A stretch of DNA of 37,655 nt, from NCBI GenBank assembly GCA_047017005.1, contig JBKXSZ010000015.1:1-37655 (forward strand), in the 5' to 3' direction. The notes below the pieces were generated by a model that searched no databases, was not told the DNA's origin, and worked only from the letters and a program-made list of their open reading frames with translations. Numbering within the stretch: the stretch's first letter is position 1; the number at the start of each line of letters is the position of its first letter. Made by a program: the position numbers and the translations under genes. This stretch comes from JBKXSZ01 sp047017005 (GTDB lineage Bacteria > Bacillota > Clostridia > TANB77 > CAG-508). Below are positions 1 to 6,813 of this stretch, one piece after another.

Positions 1-56
1 TTGTTGGGACATTTTCCTATTTCATTACTTAAGACATTATCATATTTCATTCATAC

Positions 57-77
57 GCTAAAATGCTTAGCTTTTTT
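57..77 (+). terminator. Possible intrinsic terminator of an upstream gene
   Basis: GCTAA (57-61) can pair with TTAGC (67-71) across a 5-nt loop and is followed directly by six T. The stem is short, so this is a weak call. It would end a transcript entering from outside the window. Confidence 0.35.
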
Positions 78-82
78 AAAAC

Positions 83-111
83 TTGAAATAAAATTAAGAG
101 TATGCTATAAT
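83..111 (+). promoter_or_regulatory. Sigma-A promoter of the small gene at 174
   Basis: A -35 box TTGAAA (83-88) and a -10 box TATAAT (106-111) are 17 bp apart. The -10 is preceded by TG at 103-104, an extended -10. Transcription should start near 118, giving a leader of about 55 nt. Confidence 0.75.
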
Positions 112-119
112 ATAAATAA

Positions 120-153
120 GATTACGATTGGTAATCAACCTACAAAGGTAGGT
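120..153 (+). other. Two tandem small hairpins in the 5' leader
   Basis: GATTAC (120-125) pairs with GTAATC (131-136), and ACCTAC (138-143) pairs with GTAGGT (148-153). They lie back to back at the predicted 5' end of the transcript, just before the ribosome binding site. They may protect the RNA 5' end; this is inference. Confidence 0.45.
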
Positions 154-173
154 ATAGAAAGGAGAAATTAAAT

Positions 174-332
174 ATGTATGACAGCCCAGTAGTATCACCA
201 ACTTATCGCTCAGATCGGACAAAACATGTAAAGGTTGAGAGAGGAAGAGTGTCTTCAATTGGTTTGAGAGGATATCTACAGATGGAGAACTCAGTTCGTA
301 TAGCCAAGAAAAAAGCGATGAAAGAAAAGTAA
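174..332 (+). CDS. Small basic protein of unknown function (52 aa)
   Basis: A short frame opens with ATG eight bases after AGGAGAAA (160-167) and is bracketed by a strong promoter and a strong terminator, so it is a complete single-gene unit. The product starts MYDSPVVSPTYRSD, is rich in Lys and Arg, ends in a KKKAMKEK-type basic tail, and has no hydrophobic segment, so it should be cytoplasmic. I do not recognise the family. A nucleic-acid or ribosome contact would suit the charge, but nothing in the sequence proves it. The clean expression signals are the main reason to believe it is translated. Confidence 0.65.
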   Translation: MYDSPVVSPTYRSDRTKHVKVERGRVSSIGLRGYLQMENSVRIAKKKAMKEK

Positions 333-343
333 TTTCTCAAGAG

Positions 344-370
344 TTTGGAGCGGAATGCTCCAAATTTTTT
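344..370 (+). terminator. Intrinsic terminator of the small gene at 174
   Basis: TTTGGAGC (344-351) and GCTCCAAA (357-364) form a perfect 8-bp stem with a 5-nt loop, followed by six T. It lies 12 nt after the stop codon. Confidence 0.9.
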
Positions 371-516
371 TATTTTTAAGCTTCCAGCTAGAAAAAAGAA
401 AACTTATAGTTATGATGATAAGAACATAATAACTAGATTAAAGAATGTAGATTAGCAGAAGATAACATGCATATAACTGCTTAAGCAGTAGCTTGTAATG
501 AGGGATAATTATAAAG

Positions 517-566
517 AAAAGGACTTATTTAAAACAAAAAAAGCTTTAAAAAAGTCCTTTATTTTT
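517..566. terminator. Bidirectional terminator after the spore protein gene
   Basis: AAGGACTT (519-526) pairs with AAGTCCTT (552-559), and the match extends by flanking A/T pairs. T-rich tracts lie on both sides, so it can act in either direction. It sits just downstream of the minus-strand gene ending at 577. The stretch 371-516 before it shows no gene, only a minor ACTGC/GCAGT hairpin at 476-489. Confidence 0.7.
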
Positions 567-576
567 TAGGATATAA

Positions 577-783
577 CTATTTGTTGATCATTTGGTTTTC
601 AGCTTGTTGAATTAATTTTCTTGTCATGTTTCCACCAATTTTACCAGCATCTTTAGAAGATATATCACCGTTGTATCCTTGTTTTAAGTTAACTCCAACT
701 TCACTAGCTACTTCATACTTAAATTTGTTTAAAGCTTCTCTAGCTTCTGGAACTACTTTTCTGTTACTAGATTCTGTACTCAT
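577..783 (-). CDS. Alpha/beta-type small acid-soluble spore protein (SASP)
   Basis: Proteins of this family coat and protect DNA in the dormant spore and are digested at germination by the GPR protease. The 68-residue product shows both family signatures: FKYEVASEVGV around residues 21-31, with the EVASE core that GPR cuts, and GDISSKDAGKIGGNMTRKL around 39-57 with the invariant GG. The start is the ATG at 783, chosen because AGGAGGTG lies just before it; a longer in-frame version has no ribosome binding site. A sigma-G-like promoter lies upstream, which fits expression in the forespore. The paralog number within the family cannot be told from one copy. Confidence 0.95.
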   Translation of the reverse strand: MSTESSNRKVVPEAREALNKFKYEVASEVGVNLKQGYNGDISSKDAGKIGGNMTRKLIQQAENQMINK

Positions 784-864
784 TATTTTTTCACCTCCTA
801 TAGGATTCGTTGTTTGTTTATTTGGTTCCTTTTTTGAAAAAAACATAATTGCTTTTTCTAATTA

Positions 865-893
865 TAGAATGTGTAATTAAAAGTTTTTTATCC
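865..893 (-). promoter_or_regulatory. Sigma-G-like promoter of the SASP gene
   Basis: Reading the minus strand, CATTCTA (871-865) matches the sigma-G -10 consensus CATWHTA exactly. GGATA (893-889) lies 17 bp upstream and differs by one base from GHATR. The target is a SASP gene, the classic sigma-G regulon member. Confidence 0.55.
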
Positions 894-1072
894 TGGTAAT
901 TTTTAGGCAAATCGTTCTATAAAAATTAAAAAAATTACAAAAAAATCATGAAAATCCTTTAAGAAAAAAATAAAATGGAAACTTTAAAATAAAAATAAAT
1001 TAAAAAAAGTAAAATGCAAAAAAACAAAAAATAAATAGTAAAAATAAAAAACAAGAAAATAAATGTAGAATC

Positions 1073-1100
1073 TTGTATAAAAATGGATTCATGATATAAT
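1073..1100 (+). promoter_or_regulatory. Sigma-A promoter of the HAD phosphatase gene
   Basis: TTGTAT (1073-1078) and TATAAT (1095-1100) are 16 bp apart, and the -10 carries an upstream TG at 1092-1093. Transcription would start near 1107. Confidence 0.6.
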
Positions 1101-1129
1101 AACTTTGTTAAAACAAAGGAGAAGATGAA

Positions 1130-2008
1130 ATGTATAAATTAGTTGCAATTGATTTGGACGGAACACTACTAAACTCAAATGGAGAAGTATCGATAGAAAA
1201 TAAAAAAGCAATTGAAGAAGCAATGCGAAGAAGTGTAAAAATTGTTATTGCATCTGGAAGAGTGACAAGTTCTGTTGAAAATATAGCAAAAGAAATTGGG
1301 ACAAGTAAATATATTATTTCCGGAAATGGTTCACTTGTATATGATACAGAGCAAAAAGAAATTTTATATAACAAATATATAAAAAAAGAAAAGATATTAG
1401 AAATTATTCAAATTTGTGAAGAAAATAGTATCTATTATAGTATTTATACAGAAGATGCTATCCTTACAAAATCTTTAAATTATAGTGTATTAGTTTATCA
1501 TAAAGAAAATAGTAAGAAAGCAGAAGAAAAGAAAACGATTATTAATATAGTGAAAGATTGTTATCAATATGTAAAAGAAAGCAAAAAAAATAATTTTTTA
1601 AAAATCACAATATGTGATGATAATCCTATTATTTTTCAGGGGATTATGCGAAAACTTAAATCTATTTCAGATATTGATGTACTAGAAGTTGCCCATATGT
1701 CTAGAAAAACAATAAAATCTGGAACAGAGGAAATTCCAGTTGAGTATTACTATACAGAAATAACAAGCAAAAATGTAGATAAATGGTATGCAATAGAATT
1801 TTTGATGCAGAAATTAAAAATTCAAAAAGAAGATGTAATGGCAATTGGAGATAATATTAATGACAAAAAAATGATAGAAGAAGCAGGATTAGGTATTGCG
1901 ATGGGAGGAAGTACCCCTCAATTAACAGAAATAGCCAATATGGTAGTTTCTGACAACAACTCCAATGGAGTGGCAGAGGCTATAACTCGCTATATATTAG
2001 GGAAATAA
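1130..2008 (+). CDS. Cof-type HAD-superfamily hydrolase (sugar phosphatase-like)
   Basis: Members of this cytoplasmic family remove phosphate from sugar phosphates, nucleotides or cofactors using an aspartyl-phosphate intermediate. The nucleophile motif is at the N-terminus as AIDLDGTLL (D8 and D10), and the C-terminal Mg-binding motif GDNINDKKM is near 240-248. The C2-type cap lies between them, and the 292-residue length is normal for the Cof group. The start follows AAAGGAGA by a good distance and lies about 23 nt downstream of the predicted transcription start. The gene stands alone, transcribed away from the SASP gene. The substrate cannot be predicted. Confidence 0.92.
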   Translation: MYKLVAIDLDGTLLNSNGEVSIENKKAIEEAMRRSVKIVIASGRVTSSVENIAKEIGTSKYIISGNGSLVYDTEQKEILYNKYIKKEKILEIIQICEENSIYYSIYTEDAILTKSLNYSVLVYHKENSKKAEEKKTIINIVKDCYQYVKESKKNNFLKITICDDNPIIFQGIMRKLKSISDIDVLEVAHMSRKTIKSGTEEIPVEYYYTEITSKNVDKWYAIEFLMQKLKIQKEDVMAIGDNINDKKMIEEAGLGIAMGGSTPQLTEIANMVVSDNNSNGVAEAITRYILGK

Positions 2009-2067
2009 AGGAATATTACAAAAGTGTTACAACTATATGAACTTTGAATGACACTTCAAGAAATTCG

Positions 2068-2096
2068 TTGTTTTCCTTTATTTTTTGTTGTACAAT
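2068..2096 (+). promoter_or_regulatory. Probable sigma-A promoter of the Tad-like operon
   Basis: TTGTTT (2068-2073) and TACAAT (2091-2096) are 17 bp apart, giving a leader of about 58 nt before the first gene. Both boxes deviate by one or two bases from consensus. No terminator is visible after the HAD gene, so read-through is also possible. Confidence 0.45.
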
Positions 2097-2161
2097 TAAA
2101 TAAATAGTTGTATTTTGTCAATTTAATTTTTATGAGATATATTATAAGGAGGAATTATACG

Positions 2162-3247
2162 ATGGCAACAAACCCTATGCAAAGAAAAGCAAGAAATTCA
2201 TTTTTATTAGGAATGTTAATAACTCTACTAATAGCAGCTATTATCATTGGATTATTATTTATGCAATTAATGAATATGAAAAAGAAAGAGAAGGAACAGA
2301 TACAAAATTCAGTTCAAGTTTATGTATTAACAAAGGATATAGCTTCAGGAGAAACTATAACAAAGGACATGTTAGAAATGAAAACTGTGAATAAAAATAA
2401 TGTTCCATCTAATGCTTTCTCAGATATTTCTGTTTTTTCTAATTACCAATTAGAAGATACAAATGGAAATCAAATAAAAAGAGACAATAATGGAATGTAT
2501 ATTGAAGTAAATGGAACAAAGACCTTGATAAAACAAGATGCTAATGGAAATTATTATAAAGAAGAAAATGGACAAAATGTTCAAGTACAATTAAAAGAAT
2601 CTCCATTAGTAGCAAAAGTAGCACTAAAAGAAAATACAGTACTTACCCTAGAAATGGTAGCAAAGAATAATGAAAAAACAACAGATGACTTAAGAGAACA
2701 AGAATATAACATGTTAATGTTACCTAGTGATTTAGCAGATGGAGACTATATTGATGTTCGTTTAACATTACCTTCTGGAGAAGACTACATTGTAGTATCC
2801 AAAAAGAAAGTAGCACTTGTTAAAGATTCTACAGGAGCTATTGATGCGAATACTATCAAAATTAAATTAAAAGAAGAAGAAACATTAGCAATGAGTAATG
2901 CTATCGTAGAAGCTTATATCATGAAAGGTTCTAAAATATATGTAAATAAATATGTAGAACCAGGATTACAAGCAGATTCAACCCCAACCTATACTCCAAG
3001 CAAAGGCGTTGTTGATTTGATTGATAAAGATCCTAACATTACACAAACAGCTAAAGAAGCATTATTTAGAGTTTATAACAGCGGTGGTGTAGACCAAAGA
3101 AATAACCAAATTAATGCAGCATTAAATCAATACTCTGAAACAGCAAAAGACAATATAGAAAGTAATATAGAAACAGAAAGCAAGACAGCACAAGAATTAA
3201 GAAAGAAATATTTAGATTCTTTAGCAGGAGTAACAACAGAACAATAG
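2162..3247 (+). CDS. CpaB/RcpC-like SAF-domain pilus assembly protein
   Basis: CpaB proteins are membrane-anchored assembly factors of Tad pili. The start is the ATG at 2162, nine bases after AAGGAGG; an upstream in-frame TTG has no ribosome binding site. The product (361 aa) has a short basic N-terminus, one membrane helix at about 14-36, and then a SAF-like segment from about 51 (VYVLTKDIASGETITKDML), the usual CpaB opening. A second conserved-looking part near 180-230 (YNMLMLPSDLADGDYIDVRLTLPSG) fits the family. A Lys/Asn-rich insertion at about 100-150 is extra. It is the first gene of the operon and lies 13 nt before the next. Identification rests on the SAF pattern plus the neighbours. 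Confidence 0.75.
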   Translation: MATNPMQRKARNSFLLGMLITLLIAAIIIGLLFMQLMNMKKKEKEQIQNSVQVYVLTKDIASGETITKDMLEMKTVNKNNVPSNAFSDISVFSNYQLEDTNGNQIKRDNNGMYIEVNGTKTLIKQDANGNYYKEENGQNVQVQLKESPLVAKVALKENTVLTLEMVAKNNEKTTDDLREQEYNMLMLPSDLADGDYIDVRLTLPSGEDYIVVSKKKVALVKDSTGAIDANTIKIKLKEEETLAMSNAIVEAYIMKGSKIYVNKYVEPGLQADSTPTYTPSKGVVDLIDKDPNITQTAKEALFRVYNSGGVDQRNNQINAALNQYSETAKDNIESNIETESKTAQELRKKYLDSLAGVTTEQ

Positions 3248-3260
3248 GGAGGAAAAATCT

Positions 3261-3962
3261 TTGAGAAAAATAGGATTTATAGGAGCATTTGATAAATTTG
3301 ATTTTGTTCTATATGTTGCAAAAATCTTAACAGCATTAGGAAAGAAAATATTGGTAATTGATGCAACAATTAATCAAAAGGCCAGGTACGTAGTACCTGC
3401 CTTAAATCCTACTGTACGATATATCACAGAATTTGAAGAAATTGATGTTGCAGTTGGATATGAAGATATGTATTCAATAGAAGAAGAATTAGGACAAAAA
3501 CAAGAACATGGATTAGAATATGATTATCTATTATTAGATATTGATTCAGATTATTCTTTTGATAACTTTGATATGGCAGCAGCAGATAAAATTTATTTTG
3601 TTACATCTTTTGATACCTATAGTATTAAAAGAGGACTACAAATATTTAGTGTTTTAAAGGCTAAAATGCCAGTAACGAAAATACTATATGAAAAAGATGT
3701 CCTAATTGAAGATGATGAATATTTAAATTATCTATCAAAGGAAAGCCTAATTGAATGGGAAGAAAATAAAATATATGTACCATTTGAAGAAGGAGACCAA
3801 ACTGCTATTATCGAAAACCAAAGAGTAGCAAAAATAAAATTCAGAAAATTAACACAGGGTTATAAAGAGGCATTAGAATTTGTAACAGAGGAACTTACAA
3901 ATGATATAAGCCCATCGAATATAAAAAAAGCAATGAGAAATATAGAAAAAGGAGTGCTATAA
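3261..3962 (+). CDS. TadZ/CpaE-like ParA-family protein lacking a P-loop
   Basis: TadZ proteins are MinD/ParA relatives that place the Tad machine at a cell site. The 233-residue product keeps the ParA-type beginning MRKIGFIGAFDKFDFVLYVAK and the following strand KKILVIDAT, but the region where Walker A should be has no GK(S/T). A Walker B-like strand, YDYLLLDIDSD, is near 105-115. It is therefore probably unable to hydrolyse ATP in the usual way, as known for atypical TadZ proteins. The start codon is TTG after GGGAGGAA. It ends at the base before the ATG of the next ParA-like gene, so the two are translationally coupled and may form a heterodimer. Confidence 0.65.
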   Translation: MRKIGFIGAFDKFDFVLYVAKILTALGKKILVIDATINQKARYVVPALNPTVRYITEFEEIDVAVGYEDMYSIEEELGQKQEHGLEYDYLLLDIDSDYSFDNFDMAAADKIYFVTSFDTYSIKRGLQIFSVLKAKMPVTKILYEKDVLIEDDEYLNYLSKESLIEWEENKIYVPFEEGDQTAIIENQRVAKIKFRKLTQGYKEALEFVTEELTNDISPSNIKKAMRNIEKGVL

Positions 3963-4811
3963 ATGGCAGTAGTAACATTTTGGAGTAACAACCAAGAAGA
4001 AACTGGTAAGACATTGTCCATTGCGGCAGTGGCAACTCATTTAGCAATTGAACATAATTATAAAATCCTACTGGTTTCTACCAGCTTTTGTGATGATACT
4101 TTAGAATCTTGCTTTTGGGATTTAAATAACACAGCACAAGCTAAAATTGGATTGTTTACAAAAAAGAAACCAATCACTACTGCACTAAGTTCTGGAATTG
4201 AGGGGTTAGCAAAAGCAATGGTAACAAACAGAGTAACGCCAGAAACTTTAAAAGACTATACAAAAACTGTATTTAAAAATCGACTAGATGTTTTATTTGG
4301 ATTTTTAGAAAAAAATAGAGAAGAGTATGAGAGAGTGAAACCTCTATATCCAGATGTAATAAAAAATGCAAACCAATATTATGACATAGTATTGGTAGAT
4401 TTAAATAAAGGGCTGGAAGACCCTGATGCAAGAAAAATTTTAGAAATGTCAGATGTTATTGTAGATAGTATTACACAAAAGATGAAAACAATTAATCAAT
4501 TAATAGCACTGTTAGAAAAAGAACCTTTATTAAGGAGAGGAAATCTAATATTAGCTATTGGACGTTATGATAGATTTTCAAAATATAGTGCTAAAAATGT
4601 AGCAAGATATGTAAAAAGAAAAGAAGGATTTTGCACCATACCATATAATACTTTGTTCTTTGAGGCATGTGGTGAAGGTAAAATCGTAGATTTTTTCTTA
4701 AAACTAAGAAAAATAGATGAAAACGACAGAAACAAGTTGTTCATGGATGAGATAAAGCGATTATCCGATGAAATTATATACAAAATACAAGAGGCACAAA
4801 TGAAAATGTAA
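3963..4811 (+). CDS. TadZ/CpaE-like ParA-family ATPase
   Basis: The second of two tandem ParA/MinD-like proteins (282 aa). It starts MAVVTFWSNNQEETGKTLS and so retains GKT of the Walker A loop, though without the usual KGG lead-in; VLVDLNKGL near 143-150 is the likely Walker B strand. No membrane segment is present, so it is cytoplasmic and probably meets the ATPase and platform proteins encoded next. The ATG is directly after the TAA of the preceding gene. In Tad systems this position belongs to TadZ/CpaE. Having two copies, one with and one without a P-loop, is unusual. Confidence 0.7.
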   Translation: MAVVTFWSNNQEETGKTLSIAAVATHLAIEHNYKILLVSTSFCDDTLESCFWDLNNTAQAKIGLFTKKKPITTALSSGIEGLAKAMVTNRVTPETLKDYTKTVFKNRLDVLFGFLEKNREEYERVKPLYPDVIKNANQYYDIVLVDLNKGLEDPDARKILEMSDVIVDSITQKMKTINQLIALLEKEPLLRRGNLILAIGRYDRFSKYSAKNVARYVKRKEGFCTIPYNTLFFEACGEGKIVDFFLKLRKIDENDRNKLFMDEIKRLSDEIIYKIQEAQMKM

Positions 4812-4835
4812 ATTTAAGGGAAGGAGCCTTAAAGC

Positions 4836-6776
4836 ATGAATATAGTAAACATACTTCTTATGCTAGTTATAATAGCAGGAACTATAACAGGAATTATATT
4901 CTTTATTAAAAAGAGAAAGAATGAGAAGGTAGAAGAAACTGTCAATGTAGATGATAAAACATATACTTTAGATAAGATGACTGCTTTTGTTAAAAAAAGA
5001 TTAGACGAAATCACAAAAGTAAACCTTTATGATATTGGTCTTTCCGAAGAAGAATTAAAAAGAAGAAAGAACAAAAAATACGAACTAAAAAAAGCTTTAA
5101 AGGGATGTACTTATGGTGACGTTAATGATAAAAAGTATGTAAAAGAATTGATTTATGATTTATTAAATAAAGAATATGGAGTAGACGAAACAAATATATC
5201 AAAAGCAATTCCTTTTGACGTACCATCTCTATTAACAGCACAAGATAAATTTGATATCTTAATTTATGTATATAAGAAAGAATTTGCTTACGAAGCGTTG
5301 ACACAATTAATAAAGAAATATAATTTGGCAGATTTAAAATATGTATCTGGAGAAACAAAACCATGCTATGTTATTACAGCTGAGGAAATAGAACAAATTT
5401 ATGCAAGAGAAAATATCGTATTATCTTTTTCTGATAAATTAAATGTAGTAGTACAAAGAATTTATCAGCACTATAAAGGATATAGTTCTATTGATGAAAT
5501 CAGAGACATGAACATTGATGGTGTATCTGGAGGAGTGTCTGGACTTCCAGAAAGTTTCTTAAGCCAAGTTGCTCAAACAGATGGAGACTATCTAGAACAA
5601 GTAGTAGAACGTAGAGTACCAAGAGCTTGCGATAGTATTTGGATATTCTTCCAAGGTAAATCTATTCGTTTAGCATTCTTATCTTTTGGAACAGAAGCTG
5701 AATTAAAAAGAGTTTGTCAAAATATATATAAATACAATAACCCAGGACAATTATCCGATACTAACGGATATAAGATTAATGAAATGAAAGACGGTTCTCG
5801 TGTCGTTGTTGTAAGACCTAGCTTCTCGGAGACATGGGCATTCTTCGTAAGAAAATTCGATGTTAAGAGAGCAACACTAGAACAGTTAATTACTTTACCA
5901 GGGGCAGATAAGGCAATAGACTTACTAAAATTCTTAGTAAAAGGTGCAAGAATTGTATCCTTAACAGGTGAGCAGGGTTCTGGTAAAACCACTATGTTAA
6001 TGGGTATGATTGAAAATATTTATGATACCATGAACATCCGTGTTCAAGAAACAGCATTCGAGCTTCATTTAAGAAAAATATATCCAACTAGAAATATTCT
6101 TACTTTCCGTGAGACAGATACCATTTCTGGACAAGAAGGTCTAGACGTTCAAAAGAAAACTGACGGTAGTGTTAACATCATCGGAGAGGTTGCAACAGAC
6201 CCAGTTGCTGCATGGATGATTCAAGCTGCACAGGTAGCAAGTAAATTTACTTTATTTACCCACCATGCAAAAACATTCCCTGACTTAGTATCTGCATTAA
6301 GAAACTCACTTTTAAAAACAGGAATGTTCAATGATGAAAAGATTGCAGAAGAGCAAGTTGTAAAAGTATTAAACTTTGATATTCACCTTGTAAAAGACTT
6401 TAGAGGAAGAAGATATATTGAAAGAGTAACAGAATGTGTACCAGTAAAAGATGCAAATGATTATACATATGACCATCAAAAAGAAAAAACATTAGAGGGG
6501 AAATTAGATAAGTTCCTAGACAATGCAACAAAGTATTTTACGAAAGTAACCAATAGAGAAATGTATAAATATGTAAACGTATTAGAATTTGTAGATGATG
6601 AATATGTACTTACAAATAAAATATCAGACCAAAACATAAAAGAAATGCTTCGAAATATGGATGATGCAGATGCAGAAGCATTTAGAAAATTCATAGAAGA
6701 AAACTGGGGAAAGACAAAAGAACCAGTAACAATAGGAACAAAAAAGCGCGGAAGAAAGCCAAAAGAAGAAAAATAG
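4836..6776 (+). CDS. CpaF/TadA-like secretion ATPase with N-terminal membrane helix
   Basis: This is the likely motor ATPase of the Tad-like machine, in the type II/IV secretion ATPase superfamily. The 646-residue product has a Walker A loop GEQGSGKTT at 378-386 and a Walker B-like segment IIGEVATDP around 448-456, followed by FTHHAKT, which corresponds to the family His box. Two features are odd. The N-terminus is a clear membrane helix (about 3-24) followed by a basic KKRK stop, whereas CpaF proteins are normally soluble. The usual GEVRG has become GEVATD, and the Asp-box Asp reads as Glu (QETAFEL). The C-terminus ends in a KKRGRKPKEEK tail. It starts 24 nt after the ParA-like gene, with AAGGGAAGGAG upstream. 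Confidence 0.8.
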   Translation: MNIVNILLMLVIIAGTITGIIFFIKKRKNEKVEETVNVDDKTYTLDKMTAFVKKRLDEITKVNLYDIGLSEEELKRRKNKKYELKKALKGCTYGDVNDKKYVKELIYDLLNKEYGVDETNISKAIPFDVPSLLTAQDKFDILIYVYKKEFAYEALTQLIKKYNLADLKYVSGETKPCYVITAEEIEQIYARENIVLSFSDKLNVVVQRIYQHYKGYSSIDEIRDMNIDGVSGGVSGLPESFLSQVAQTDGDYLEQVVERRVPRACDSIWIFFQGKSIRLAFLSFGTEAELKRVCQNIYKYNNPGQLSDTNGYKINEMKDGSRVVVVRPSFSETWAFFVRKFDVKRATLEQLITLPGADKAIDLLKFLVKGARIVSLTGEQGSGKTTMLMGMIENIYDTMNIRVQETAFELHLRKIYPTRNILTFRETDTISGQEGLDVQKKTDGSVNIIGEVATDPVAAWMIQAAQVASKFTLFTHHAKTFPDLVSALRNSLLKTGMFNDEKIAEEQVVKVLNFDIHLVKDFRGRRYIERVTECVPVKDANDYTYDHQKEKTLEGKLDKFLDNATKYFTKVTNREMYKYVNVLEFVDDEYVLTNKISDQNIKEMLRNMDDADAEAFRKFIEENWGKTKEPVTIGTKKRGRKPKEEK

Positions 6777-6813
6777 AAAACGAAAGAAAGAATAAGGAGG
6801 TGTCACTTTTCCT

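Larger units (their letters stand above)
784..1129. other. AT-rich intergenic stretch
   Basis: This gap between the divergent SASP and HAD genes holds the two promoters listed separately. Roughly 940-1075 is almost pure A with scattered T and G on the plus strand. I see no gene, repeat array or stable hairpin in it. Confidence 0.6.

Noticed and set aside
1..61. Open frame ending in TAA at 59-61 that could be the tail of an upstream gene
   Set aside because: Only about 19 residues are visible, with no family match; the possible terminator at 57-77 alone does not prove it.
626..880. Open frame on the plus strand antisense to the SASP gene
   Set aside because: It has no ribosome binding site and mirrors a clear family member on the other strand.
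940..1075. Very A-rich tract as a possible origin unwinding element
   Set aside because: No DnaA-type boxes or repeat units were seen and the neighbours are not origin genes.
2115..2143. TTGTCA, 17 bp, TATATT as promoter for the Tad-like operon
   Set aside because: Transcription would begin inside the ribosome binding site of the first gene; the pair at 2068-2096 fits better.
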